A stretch of DNA of 33,977 nt, taken from contig JAKSDO010000224.1 in assembly GCA_022360055.1 (NCBI GenBank), positions 1-33,977 on the forward strand, read 5' to 3'. Source of the stretch: Cytophagales bacterium (GTDB lineage Bacteria > Bacteroidota > Bacteroidia > Cytophagales > Cyclobacteriaceae). Numbering within the stretch: position 1 is the stretch's first letter; each line of letters opens with the position of its first letter. The position numbers and the translations under genes are program-made. The notes beneath the pieces were generated by a model. That model saw only the letters and a program-made list of their open reading frames with translations, did not search any database and was not told the origin of the DNA. Positions 25,196 through 33,490 of the stretch are shown here, in pieces.

Positions 25196-25714
25196 ATGAG
25201 TTTTCCGGATAATTATATCTCAAGCCGACCTCATCGTTTTAAAAGATGGAGTAACAAAGCCTTCGCCGTTTTCAATTCAATAGGCAAGATTGTTCATATT
25301 GGAGTACTTTCAAGGATTGTTCATGGTATATCAACGGTAAAATCCATACTTCTGTGCATTTTGAAGGAACTTTTGGTTCAAATTATGCCGGAGGATGAAC
25401 TTGTCGATAAAGACCTTTTGAAAGGTACACAAGAGATTGAATTAAAACGATACCTGGAGCTTGTATTAAGTACAAACTACATCAAATATTTCCCGGGCGC
25501 GTCGAACGAAACATATTTTATTCTTACGTATATTTTAATTAAAAGGCCTTTTTGGGGCCTTTTTTCATGCGTTTATATTTTTTTAAGTTGCCGACACACA
25601 GAGCAATATAATCATGCTCGTGTGTGTCTTGAATTTGCTCCGGCCACGCCGGTTTCATTTATTCGAATCGATCGCGATCGGATCGATTCGATCTTCCATT
25701 TAATTATTAAATAA
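25196..25714 (+). CDS. small basic leader ORF upstream of a TonB receptor
   Basis: The first ~50 codons (NYISSRPHRFKRWSNKAFAV, FNSIGKIVHIGVLS) closely resemble short leader ORFs that, from memory, precede TonB-dependent receptors in Bacteroidota. The acidic stretch that follows (EDELVDKDLL, QEIELKRYLELVLS) also fits that pattern. Such ORFs are usually about 100 codons. Here the frame has no stop until 25712-25714, so from about codon 115 it runs through an intrinsic terminator and then a dispersed repeat. The last third is unlikely to be ancestral protein. It ends 12 nt before the receptor's ATG. A regulatory leader peptide is the most likely role; no enzyme motif is present. Confidence 0.6.
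   Translation: MSFPDNYISSRPHRFKRWSNKAFAVFNSIGKIVHIGVLSRIVHGISTVKSILLCILKELLVQIMPEDELVDKDLLKGTQEIELKRYLELVLSTNYIKYFPGASNETYFILTYILIKRPFWGLFSCVYIFLSCRHTEQYNHARVCLEFAPATPVSFIRIDRDRIDSIFHLIIK
25541..25565 (+). terminator. intrinsic terminator inside the leader ORF
   Basis: AAAAGGCC (25541-25548), loop TTTTTGG and GGCCTTTT (25556-25563) form a perfect 8-bp stem followed by T to 25565. It lies between the leader promoter and the TonB receptor, in the open frame of the leader, so translation through it would unfold the hairpin. Confidence 0.8.
25561..25660 (+). repeat. dispersed repeat, copy A
   Basis: This 100-nt stretch aligns without gaps to the reverse complement of 33391-33490, with 87 of 100 positions identical by hand count. 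The longest identical core is about 24 nt around ATAATCATGCTCGTGTG (near 25608-25628). It starts in the T-tract of the terminator and ends just before the hairpin at 25664. In this copy, GACACACAGAGCA and TGCTCGTGTGTGTC can form a stem. That stem is less complete in copy B, so conserved RNA structure is not indicated. Confidence 0.85.
25664..25690. promoter_or_regulatory. 10-bp perfect hairpin before the TonB receptor
   Basis: CGAATCGATC (25664-25673) and GATCGATTCG (25681-25690) flank a 7-nt GCGATCG centre. It lies 36 nt before the receptor ATG and directly after repeat copy A. It may be an operator or an mRNA structure affecting translation. No T-tract follows. Confidence 0.55.
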
Positions 25715-25726
25715 ACTTTATAAGTG

Positions 25727-27586
25727 ATGAACCGAAGTCAATTAATTTTTCTTTTTTTTCTTTTGAATTCAATGCGTCTGTTTGCCCAGATCGATACAAC
25801 CATTGTGATGTCCGATTTATTGATCAGCGGCAACAGAATATCAACTCCTTTTTCCGAAGCCTCCCGAAATATTCACATTATCACCAGCGATGAAATAAAA
25901 AGGAAGCCCGTACAAAGTGTGCCGGAGATTTTAACCTATTCGCCCGGGGTAGATATTCGGCAACGTGGGCCGATGGGGGTGCAAGCCGACATAGGAATTC
26001 GTGGAGGGACTTTTGAGCAAACGCTTGTTTTGTTGAACGGAATAAAATTAACCGATCCTCAGACCGGCCACCATATTATGAGTATTCCGATACCAATTGA
26101 TAATATTCACCGGATCGAGGTTTTAAAAGGGCCCGGAGCGAGAATTTTTGGACAGAACGCTTTTGCCGGATCGGTAAATTTTATTACAAAGGCGCCGGAA
26201 ACCGGGAGAATTGGATTTCGCGGATATGGCGGAAGCTTTGGGAGCTGGGGCGGAAATATTTCGATCTCAGTGCCCATTGGGAGTTACAAACAGTTTCTGT
26301 CGTACAATAGAGACGCTTCGGATGGATTTAGACATAATACCGATTACAAACAAAACAATGTATTCTACCAATCCCACGTGGCAACCAAGAATGGAAAATA
26401 TGAGTTGATATTTGGGCTGACCGACAGAAAATTCGGAGCTAACGGATTTTATGCCAGCTCAAAGTTTACCGAGCAATACGAGGAGTTACGGACGAGTATT
26501 ACCAGCATTTCCTATGAAACCCAGAAAAATAATCTTAGAATAAAACCGCGTATATACTGGAGATGGAACAGAGATAAGTATTTATTTATCAGAGAAAATC
26601 CTTCTGCTTACCAAAATCTTCATAAGACAAATACTTATGGGGCCGAAATAAACGCTTCCTATCGAAGTAGTATTGGAACTACAGGGTTTGGAGTTGAGTA
26701 TCGAAAAGAAGAGATTACGGGAGATTGGGTAAGAGGAGGCAATGAGAGCAAAAGCAATCTTCATGGGTTTGGCCGGGATAATTTCGGTTTTTATGCAGAT
26801 CATAAATTCAAGATTGGGAATAAATTTGATTTTACTCCCGGAATATATGTGAATTGGTATTCAGATTTTGGCTGGAATGCATTTCCGGGGATGGACCTTG
26901 GGTACAATTTAAATGACAAAATCAGAATTTATGGAAACGTAGGGAAATCATATCGAATACCTACGTTTTATGATCAATACTACAGCAGTCCGGTTGAAGA
27001 AGGGAATCCAAATTTAAAACCGGAAGAGGCCGTGACCTATGAATTAGGATTGCGATACATCCAAAATGGACTCACTTTGGACGTAAATTATTTTCAACGC
27101 GACGCCAGTCAATTGATCGATTGGGTTTTAAATCCGGTCGATAGTATTTGGAGGTCGCAAAACTTTCAGAATATTACGACTAATGGGATCGAATTTGTTG
27201 CAAATCTTGATTTCTTAAAATTAGTGGGATCGAATTTTCCAATAATCAATGCTACGCTGAGCTATAATTATCTGGATCAAAATTTAAGTGCGCAAGAAAA
27301 TGCTCAATCGCGATATGCGCTGGAACATATAACCAATCAAATCATCTTTGGCCTTGAGCACAGAATAATAGGTAAATTGAAAAATAGCTTCAAAATGAGG
27401 TATATCGATCGGTTCGAGCAGGATCCGTATTTGTTGATTGATGACCGAATGTACTATGAAATCAATGAACAGGCAAGCGTATTTGTTGAGGCTGCAAACC
27501 TGACCGGTCAGACATATACCGAAGTAATGACTCCAATGCCGGGAAGGTGGTTCAGGGCTGGGGTCCACATTAACATTGGATTATGA
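25727..27586 (+). CDS. TonB-dependent outer-membrane receptor (BtuB-like)
   Basis: A GTG at 25724 precedes the ATG at 25727; I use the ATG, giving a 619-residue product with a signal peptide (about 1-20, ending RLFAQ). The plug domain is clear (about 45-155): PEILTYSPGVDIRQRG, ADIGIRGGTFEQTLVLLNGI, IEVLKGPGARIFGQNAFAGS. It leads into a 22-strand-type barrel with NPNLKPEEAVTYELGLRY and a final strand ending in HINIGL. The length and plug are of the BtuB or siderophore-receptor type rather than SusC. The ligand (cobalamin, iron chelate or other) cannot be decided, and no cobalamin riboswitch was recognised. No SusD or transporter gene is adjacent. Confidence 0.9.
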   Translation: MNRSQLIFLFFLLNSMRLFAQIDTTIVMSDLLISGNRISTPFSEASRNIHIITSDEIKRKPVQSVPEILTYSPGVDIRQRGPMGVQADIGIRGGTFEQTLVLLNGIKLTDPQTGHHIMSIPIPIDNIHRIEVLKGPGARIFGQNAFAGSVNFITKAPETGRIGFRGYGGSFGSWGGNISISVPIGSYKQFLSYNRDASDGFRHNTDYKQNNVFYQSHVATKNGKYELIFGLTDRKFGANGFYASSKFTEQYEELRTSITSISYETQKNNLRIKPRIYWRWNRDKYLFIRENPSAYQNLHKTNTYGAEINASYRSSIGTTGFGVEYRKEEITGDWVRGGNESKSNLHGFGRDNFGFYADHKFKIGNKFDFTPGIYVNWYSDFGWNAFPGMDLGYNLNDKIRIYGNVGKSYRIPTFYDQYYSSPVEEGNPNLKPEEAVTYELGLRYIQNGLTLDVNYFQRDASQLIDWVLNPVDSIWRSQNFQNITTNGIEFVANLDFLKLVGSNFPIINATLSYNYLDQNLSAQENAQSRYALEHITNQIIFGLEHRIIGKLKNSFKMRYIDRFEQDPYLLIDDRMYYEINEQASVFVEAANLTGQTYTEVMTPMPGRWFRAGVHINIGL

Positions 27587-27962
27587 AATCTGAACATTAA
27601 TTCATAATTCACGTTGATAATAGTCTGGTTTTTCAGTTTTTTCCTCCGGAAGATCCGAGGACAAAGATTGAGGAATTAATCCAATTAAATAATAAAATTG
27701 CATCTATTCGCTGTAAAAACTAAGACCAATTGACAAATTGACAAAAAATCTGAGATTTATTGCAGTAATTGCATAAATAGGACATTGCTAAGAATAAATT
27801 TAACAAAAATAATTTTGTGGGGATCGATAAAAAAATAGTTAAATCATTTGAATATAAATATTTTTAGTTAATTTTACACTTATCTAAGTCTGGGCATTTC
27901 AATTTATTGGAAAGAGGATCTTAGATTTATTGCGAATTAACGATCGAATTATTATTTTTATT
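27587..27962. other. AT-rich intergenic region before the polysaccharide locus
   Basis: About 375 nt, very AT-rich, with no credible gene. It separates the TonB receptor from the polysaccharide operon and should contain that operon's promoter. The best candidate is listed separately at 27810. A TTG-initiated extension of the receiver frame (27930) is possible but not preferred. Confidence 0.5.
27810..27817 (+). promoter_or_regulatory. candidate -7 element of the polysaccharide operon
   Basis: TAATTTTG fits TAnnTTTG. The nearest TTG (27785-27787) is 22 nt upstream, slightly far. The leader would be about 145 nt before the receiver ATG. Confidence 0.35.
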
Positions 27963-28361
27963 ATGGCACATAAGCATCACATACTTATAATTGATGATGA
28001 TTTGGCGATGTGCCAGTTGTTGCAAAGATTATTTGAGGATGCTTATACCGTTACAACCAAAAATGATGGCATGTCGGCAATGTATTGGCTAGCGCAGGGG
28101 AATCTTCCCGATTTGATTATCACAGATCTTGATATGCCAAATATAAACGGTGAGGAATTTGTAAGTAACCTTAAAAATAGTGGATACTTCAATGAAGTGC
28201 CGTTCATTGTAATCACAGGATATTCCGGAAAAGAGCAGCGGCTTAAATGCATGAAGCTTGGTGTTCACGATTATTTTGAAAAGCCCTTTAATCCAAAAGA
28301 CCTGGTTTTTTCTGCTGAAGTAGTATTAAAACACAGTTTGAAGAAGTTTAGCATCCTATGA
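27963..28361 (+). CDS. single-domain response regulator (receiver only)
   Basis: The product is 132 residues and contains only a CheY-like receiver: acidic pair Asp11/Asp12 in IIDDDLAMC, phosphoacceptor Asp55 in IITDLDMPNING, Thr85 in VITGYSG and Lys107 in YFEKPF. All key residues are present, so it should accept phosphate. There is no output domain. The ATG at 27963 is preferred over an upstream TTG. Its stop overlaps the start of the next gene by 4 nt (ATGA), implying translational coupling. A partner histidine kinase is not in the window. It probably acts on the sugar transferase or another polysaccharide component by protein contact. Confidence 0.9.
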   Translation: MAHKHHILIIDDDLAMCQLLQRLFEDAYTVTTKNDGMSAMYWLAQGNLPDLIITDLDMPNINGEEFVSNLKNSGYFNEVPFIVITGYSGKEQRLKCMKLGVHDYFEKPFNPKDLVFSAEVVLKHSLKKFSIL

Positions 28362-29485
28362 TCAAGAATACATCCAGACAACCCACTCCATCCGTAGATT
28401 TTAATGCTCGGGATTCCAAAGGCGTAGAGCAGCAACTTATTCTTTTTGTCGGTTCAAACGCCGTTGAAATTTGCAGTGCGCTATTGGACTATAACTATAC
28501 CGGCCTGTCTCTGCCGAGTTTTTCCAGGGCGGAGCTATGGCTTAAAAATCAGATTCTTTCAAAATCCAAATTGCCCGTAGCTATCATTTCGGACTTTGCG
28601 TTGCATGACGGTAATGTATTTTCTTTTCATTACGGACTTAGATTAAATGAAAGGTTAAAAGCCATTCCTTTGATTGTAATTGCCAGAAACAGACCAAGAG
28701 AAGATAAAATCAAGGCTTTGAAAGTCGGAATAGACGACTTTTATATCGGTCGGCTGGATGCGGAGCAGATACATAAAAGGATTCAATTTTTATTTAAATT
28801 CAAAAAACTTACCTCCAAGCTCGAAGTTGAGCCTGAAGTAAATTTGAATCATTTTTTGCCCTTATTTAAAATGCCAATGCTAAAAAGGTGTTTTGATATT
28901 ATCTTTTCATCACTTGCTTTGATCGTATTGAGCCCATTGTTTTTATTAATAGCACTACTGATAAAAGCGGAATCCAGAGGTCCGGTTTTTTACATTTCAT
29001 TAAGGGCCGGTTCCGGCTATAAAATATTTAATTTTTATAAGTTCAGGACCATGAAATTGAATGCGGATAAAGAGTTGGATAGCATTATTCATTTAAATCA
29101 ATATAAGAATGAATTCGGGACTTCATTCTTTAAGTTTGACAAAGATCCGCGGGTTACCCGGGTTGGGGGATTCCTGAGAAAGTTTAGTTTGGATGAATTG
29201 CCGCAACTAATAAACGTATTGCTCGGTGATATGTCTCTGGTAGGTAATCGGCCTTTACCTTTATATGAGGCTGAAAAACTGACTAAAGATCAATTTGCAA
29301 AAAGGTTTTTAGCACCTGCCGGTATTACCGGTCTTTGGCAAGTGTCGAAGAGAAGATTATCACAACTGTCCGAGGAAGAGCGAATGAATTTGGATATCAC
29401 CTATGCCGATCGCTGTTCTTTTCTTTTTGATTTGAAAATATTGTTCAAGACGTTTCCTGTTGTTTTCCATCATGCAGTTCTGTAA
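28358..29485 (+). CDS. phosphoglycosyl transferase with an N-terminal degenerate receiver domain
   Basis: The 375-residue protein has two parts. Residues 25-148 fold like a receiver: Asp79 in [11 protein letters not shown] sits at the phosphoacceptor place. The N-terminal acidic pair is missing (FVGSNAVE), and the usual Lys is replaced (FYIGRL), so it is a pseudo-receiver. Residues 175-375 are a bacterial sugar transferase: membrane helix 178-203, [13 protein letters not shown], the [20 protein letters not shown] catalytic block with Asp279/Glu280, and [11 protein letters not shown]. Such enzymes transfer a sugar phosphate from a nucleotide sugar to undecaprenyl phosphate, starting a polysaccharide repeat unit. 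It overlaps the preceding receiver gene by 4 nt and the next glycosyltransferase by 1 nt. Confidence 0.9.
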   Translation: MIKNTSRQPTPSVDFNARDSKGVEQQLILFVGSNAVEICSALLDYNYTGLSLPSFSRAELWLKNQILSKSKLPVAIISDFALHDGNVFSFHYGLRLNERLKAIPLIVIARNRPREDKIKALKVGIDDFYIGRLDAEQIHKRIQFLFKFKKLTSKLEVEPEVNLNHFLPLFKMPMLKRCFDIIFSSLALIVLSPLFLLIALLIKAESRGPVFYISLRAGSGYKIFNFYKFRTMKLNADKELDSIIHLNQYKNEFGTSFFKFDKDPRVTRVGGFLRKFSLDELPQLINVLLGDMSLVGNRPLPLYEAEKLTKDQFAKRFLAPAGITGLWQVSKRRLSQLSEEERMNLDITYADRCSFLFDLKILFKTFPVVFHHAVL

Positions 29486-30693
29486 TGCTGAATCAGTTTT
29501 TTCGGACGTTGATGTTCATATTTGAGATATCCGTTTTCGGATATTTTTTTTATGTGTCCTTGTACAATTTTATCCTTTCCTTTTTTGGGGTTTTCCGATC
29601 AAACGAAATAGGAAGTGCTAAGAACCCTTTGCAAAGGATTGTCGTATTGATACCGGCCTATAAAGAGGACCATGTTATTCTAAATACGGTACGCGAATTT
29701 CTAAAAGTGAATTACCCTAAAGACTTGCTGGAAATTATTGTAATAGCCGATTCATTTAAGGATAAGACGTTGGAAATTTTGAGAAACTACCCTGTGATTG
29801 TCCACGAGGTTTATTTCAGCGAGCGTACGAAAGTCAAAGCGATTAAATCTGCCCTGGGTAAAATCGGATGCGATAAGGATATTATGGTGATTATCGATGC
29901 CGACAATATAGTTGAAAAAGATTTTTTAATGAGCGTTAGTCAAATCGTCTCAAACGGAAATAAGCTCATTCAGGGGAAGCGAATAATTAAAAATCCGGGG
30001 AATGATCTGGCGCATCTGGATGATCTGAGCGAGCAGATAAATAATCATATAAATCGAAAAGGTGTCTGTAACATGGGCGGTTCTTCTTCCGTTGCGGGTT
30101 CCGGTTTTGCAGTGGAATATTGTTTGGGGAAAGAGATATTCTTCAAATTAGACTCTGTTGGAGGATTTGACAAGGAATTTGAAATTCTGGCGTTGAAAAA
30201 GGGCGTTAAGACTAAATTTGTAGAAGATATTTTGATTTATGATGAAAAGGTTGAGACGAAAGGTGTTTTTAAAAATCAAAGAAAACGATGGGTTGCAAGT
30301 CAATACGCATTCCTTTTAAAGTATTTCAAGTATGGAATTAAAGCTCTGGGCAAACGTGATTTTGCGTCGTTCAACAGCTCCATCTTGAGAAATATCCAAT
30401 TTCCCCGAGTATTGAATCTGGGTATATTTTCATTTTTAATCGTACTGACCGGTATATTTAAAGGCGGTTTATCGATTCCTTACCTGGTATGGATTATCTT
30501 TTACATTTTATTTCTTTTGTCCATATTAATTGCCGTTCCTAAAAGATTTTATAATTTTAGTACCGTTCTAAGTTTTATTCGACTGCCCGGTATTTTTTTT
30601 ACAATGCTTGCGATCATGTTCAAACTCAAGGGAGCAAACAGGGTATTTCTGCATACTCCGCATCATTCAAATCTATCAAAGAATGATGAATGA
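29485..30693 (+). CDS. membrane-bound family 2 glycosyltransferase
   Basis: The 402-residue product has an N-terminal helix (about 10-35), then a GT2 domain: RIVVLIPAYKED (51-62), Asp89 in IIVIADSFKDKT, the DAD triad (138-140), then FKNQRKRWVASQ with the QRxRW-type acceptor motif. Two or three helices follow near the C-terminus. This is the layout of processive or membrane GT2 enzymes such as hyaluronan- or cellulose-type synthases, but the sugar is unknown. Its ATG shares the A of the previous TAA (TAATG), so it is translationally coupled. The following gene starts inside its last codons. Confidence 0.88.
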   Translation: MLNQFFRTLMFIFEISVFGYFFYVSLYNFILSFFGVFRSNEIGSAKNPLQRIVVLIPAYKEDHVILNTVREFLKVNYPKDLLEIIVIADSFKDKTLEILRNYPVIVHEVYFSERTKVKAIKSALGKIGCDKDIMVIIDADNIVEKDFLMSVSQIVSNGNKLIQGKRIIKNPGNDLAHLDDLSEQINNHINRKGVCNMGGSSSVAGSGFAVEYCLGKEIFFKLDSVGGFDKEFEILALKKGVKTKFVEDILIYDEKVETKGVFKNQRKRWVASQYAFLLKYFKYGIKALGKRDFASFNSSILRNIQFPRVLNLGIFSFLIVLTGIFKGGLSIPYLVWIIFYILFLLSILIAVPKRFYNFSTVLSFIRLPGIFFTMLAIMFKLKGANRVFLHTPHHSNLSKNDE

Positions 30694-31588
30694 AGCGCCG
30701 TTAGTATCCATCATCACAATCAATTTCAACAATTTAAAAGTAACACTTGAGTTGTTGCTTTCTATCGAGGAATGTACCTACCAAAATCTTCAGGTCATCG
30801 TTGTAGACAATGGCTCTGAAAGGGATCCGACAGATGAGATAAAAAGAAAATTCGCAGAGGTGACGGTCATCAGATCCGAAAAGAATCTGGGCTTTTCAGC
30901 CGGGAATAACCTTGGCAGTAAATATGCTAAAGGCGAATTCATATTTTTTGTTAACAATGATACGCTATTTGCTGAAAATGTGATTGAGCGGTTGCTGGAT
31001 CCTTTTAGAGAAATTGAGAATTTGGCTATAGTTTCTCCGAAAGTGATCTATTATGAATCTCCAAACATTATTCAATATGCGGGAAGTACTGAGATCAATG
31101 CTTTGACCGGTCGAAATAAAGTTGTGGGACAAGGCGAGGTAGACAACGATGAATTATATAAATCCGGAGAAACATTTTTTGCCCATGGGGCTGCCATGAT
31201 CATAAAAAAAGATATGCTCCAATTAATTGGAGGGTTTCCTGAGATATATTTTCTCTATTACGAGGAGATGGATTATTCGTACAGAATCCGGAGATCAGGT
31301 TATCGGATTTATTATTATAATAAGGCTGTAATTTATCATCGCGTTTCGTATTCGACCGGAGAGGATAGTCCTTTAAAAACCTATTATATGACTCGGAATC
31401 GAATAATGTTTATGCAAAGGAATTTTAATGGTTTTCAGTTTACTGTTTTTATTTTATTTTTTGTTTTCTTTACTATACCTAAAAATAGTCTTAGGTATTT
31501 GATGCATATGCGATACGATCTTCTGAAAGCATTTTTTAATGCAATAAAATGGAATTTAGTTACATCCAGAAAGATTAAACTGAATTGA
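30683..31588 (+). CDS. family 2 glycosyltransferase (rhamnosyltransferase-like)
   Basis: An ATG at 30608 in the same frame would add 25 codons deep inside the previous gene. The ATG at 30683, giving MMNEAPLVSIITINFNN, is the natural GT2 start and overlaps the previous gene by 11 nt. The 301-residue protein has VVDNGS, a DxD-like FFVNNDTLF, and EEMDYSYRIRRSGYRIYYY, which fit the GT2 family of cytoplasmic rhamnosyl-type transferases. A hydrophobic stretch near the C-terminus may bind the membrane. It adds a sugar to the lipid-linked repeat unit; the donor is not known. Confidence 0.88.
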   Translation: MMNEAPLVSIITINFNNLKVTLELLLSIEECTYQNLQVIVVDNGSERDPTDEIKRKFAEVTVIRSEKNLGFSAGNNLGSKYAKGEFIFFVNNDTLFAENVIERLLDPFREIENLAIVSPKVIYYESPNIIQYAGSTEINALTGRNKVVGQGEVDNDELYKSGETFFAHGAAMIIKKDMLQLIGGFPEIYFLYYEEMDYSYRIRRSGYRIYYYNKAVIYHRVSYSTGEDSPLKTYYMTRNRIMFMQRNFNGFQFTVFILFFVFFTIPKNSLRYLMHMRYDLLKAFFNAIKWNLVTSRKIKLN

Positions 31589-31712
31589 AAATTCAATGAA
31601 ATTCGTTTTTCGGGTCTGCTAAAATAAATGTACCGGTAATCTGGGTAGATGGTTATTAAGATTGATCTTGTGAATATTCCTCGCTCGAAGTTTCAATTCA
31701 GGCCTGATTCTA

Positions 31713-33080
31713 ATGATTAAAACATCAAAGGAAGTAGTTAAAAGACTCCGAAAATCCTATTGGCTAAAATCGGGGACATTGGTATTATCTACCCGGCTGA
31801 TATTAATGATTATCGGATTCATTACCTTCCTGATACTCATTCGATATTTTGATAAAGAGGAATATGGCATTTGGGTAATCTACATGACAGTCACGAGTTT
31901 AATAGAAACTGTGCGAATTGGATTCCTTAAAAGCCCTTTAATGATATTGAATTCTGATAAAGCCACAAGAAGGGATTTGCTTTATGCGAACTCATTCTTT
32001 CTAAATATTCTCCTATCCTTGCTGTTCATAATTGCCGTTGTATCGTCGATTTCAATTTGGTCGGCATTTGGCAATATAGGGGTAATTAAATACCTGTTTT
32101 TTCTGTATTCGATCAAATTGATCATTGTGTCTGTTTCAGATCATTTCGACCTTATTCAGGAGACTAACCTGGAATTTAAGGGGAGCTTTTTTGATCTTGT
32201 CTCAAGATATTCGGTGTTTGTCTTATTAATTTTTGTGTTTCTCTTTTTTGGAAAAACCATTAGATTGGAATTACTGGTCTTGTTTCAAATTATCGGATCA
32301 GTGGTAGGATTAATTCTTACAAGTTTAAATGCATATCTAAAAGGAATTGTCGCATTACCATCCTTTACCTATAATGCGGTATATCTTAAGAAATATGTGA
32401 AGCTGGGAAAGTATACAATCGGTTCGAGCCTTATCTCGATAGCTTCCAGAAACATCGACACATGGATGTTGGGTTTATTGATGTCACCTGCGGCAATCAC
32501 AATCTATAATCCCGCCCTACGGGTATCAAATATTTTCGAATTGCCTTCGTCGACAGTTGCTTCGGTGGTCATGCCGAAACTGACAAAAGAAATTGGTTTG
32601 GAAGGAATAAGTTATCTAAAAACGTACTATGAACGTTCAATCACTTATGTCCTGATTGTTATGATTCCACTCGTAATTCTCATTTTCATTTTTTCAGATG
32701 AAATAGTTTATCTATTGGCCGGTCCTGGTTTTCAACAATCGGGGGAACTATTGAAGATTACCATTTTTTTTGGGCTTTTGATCCCCTTTAACCGGCAGTT
32801 TAATGTAATTATGGAGTCGGCCCGGAAGCCGGAAACAAGCTTTCTGGTCATGATATTTACCTTAGTAGTGAGTATAATTTCGCATTATATTTTCATACTA
32901 AATTATGGAATTTACGGCGCAGCTATTGGCTCCTTATTCGCCTATTTTTTGGTTTTTATTCTCACACAGGTATACTTGAACCATCATCACGGTATAAGGT
33001 TCTGGGAAATTTACTTGGATGTTGTACCAACATTCTTAAAAATACGAAAGAGATTTATAAGGACTTTTAAGACAAATTGA
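31713..33080 (+). CDS. Wzx-type polysaccharide flippase
   Basis: This 455-residue polytopic protein has about 12 hydrophobic segments and an N-terminal signature typical of polysaccharide/oligosaccharide flippases (LSTRLILMIIGFITFLIL, then RYFDKEEYGIW). It also has a mid-protein SRNIDTWMLGLLMSPAAITI. These proteins flip undecaprenyl-linked repeat units to the periplasm for polymerisation. The starting ATG at 31713 is preceded by 124 nt of non-coding DNA. The gene ends 2 nt before the Nudix pseudogene. No Wzy polymerase is seen in the window. Confidence 0.9.
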   Translation: MIKTSKEVVKRLRKSYWLKSGTLVLSTRLILMIIGFITFLILIRYFDKEEYGIWVIYMTVTSLIETVRIGFLKSPLMILNSDKATRRDLLYANSFFLNILLSLLFIIAVVSSISIWSAFGNIGVIKYLFFLYSIKLIIVSVSDHFDLIQETNLEFKGSFFDLVSRYSVFVLLIFVFLFFGKTIRLELLVLFQIIGSVVGLILTSLNAYLKGIVALPSFTYNAVYLKKYVKLGKYTIGSSLISIASRNIDTWMLGLLMSPAAITIYNPALRVSNIFELPSSTVASVVMPKLTKEIGLEGISYLKTYYERSITYVLIVMIPLVILIFIFSDEIVYLLAGPGFQQSGELLKITIFFGLLIPFNRQFNVIMESARKPETSFLVMIFTLVVSIISHYIFILNYGIYGAAIGSLFAYFLVFILTQVYLNHHHGIRFWEIYLDVVPTFLKIRKRFIRTFKTN

Positions 33081-33081
33081 A

Positions 33082-33392
33082 ATGAAAGTGAAAAAACTCT
33101 CATGCAATGATTATTGTTCCACTTATAGAAAAGTACCGGGATTATGTGTTGATCTGGTTCTGAGAATTGAGGAAAACAGTATAAATGGGATCTTAACCCT
33201 GGAAGAGGATTATATGGCATTTACCAGGAGGCACAATCTTGATGGGAGAATCCATTGCTGAGGCTGCAAAAAGAATTGCTTATGAAGAAGCAGATTTAAG
33301 GATTTTGGTCTTTACGGGGAATCATTGAATTCTCGGATTACACAAATCCCTTCTTTCATGTTGTCAGCTTTGTGCATCAGGTCTATTTATAG
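33082..33392 (+). pseudogene. frameshifted, truncated Nudix hydrolase
   Basis: Three frames together read as one Nudix protein. Frame 1, from the ATG at 33082, gives YRKVPGLCVDLVLRIEENS. Frame 2 gives WHLPGGTILMGESIAEAAKR then IAYEEADL, a recognisable Nudix box (GX5EX7R...EE) with Ile and Asp replacing usual Glu and Gly. Frame 3 gives IIEFSDYTNPFFHVVSFVHQ, ending in TAG at 33390-33392. There are at least two frameshifts, and the C-terminal part expected for this family is missing. The layout resembles Nudix hydrolases of polysaccharide loci, such as GDP-mannose hydrolases. Its end coincides with the edge of repeat copy B. Confidence 0.75.
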
Positions 33393-33490
33393 ATGAAACC
33401 GGTAGGGCCGGAGCAAATTCAGGACACACACGAGCATGATTATATTTCTCTGTTTGTCAGCAATCTAAAAAAATATAAATGGATAAAAAA
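33391..33490 (-). repeat. dispersed repeat, copy B (inverted)
   Basis: The reverse complement aligns without gaps to 25561-25660, with 87 of 100 positions identical by hand count. It begins where the Nudix remnant stops. The identity falls off on both sides, so the unit seems to be about 100 nt here. No flanking target duplication was found by eye, and no transposase is nearby. Confidence 0.85.

Noticed and set aside
25571-25660. conserved protein encoded by the dispersed repeat (shared frame containing YNHARVC and EFAPA)
   Set aside because: Differences between copies are mostly non-synonymous and copy B has a stop just before the shared part, so coding selection is not supported.
25178-25726. 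cobalamin riboswitch upstream of the BtuB-like receptor
   Set aside because: I could not find the conserved B12-box or the core helices; the region is instead explained by a leader ORF, a terminator and a repeat.
25561-33490. active phase-variable inversion between the repeat copies
   Set aside because: The copies are only 87% identical, no recombinase gene is in the window, and inversion would not place the leader promoter in front of a plausible coding strand. It remains only a point to check.
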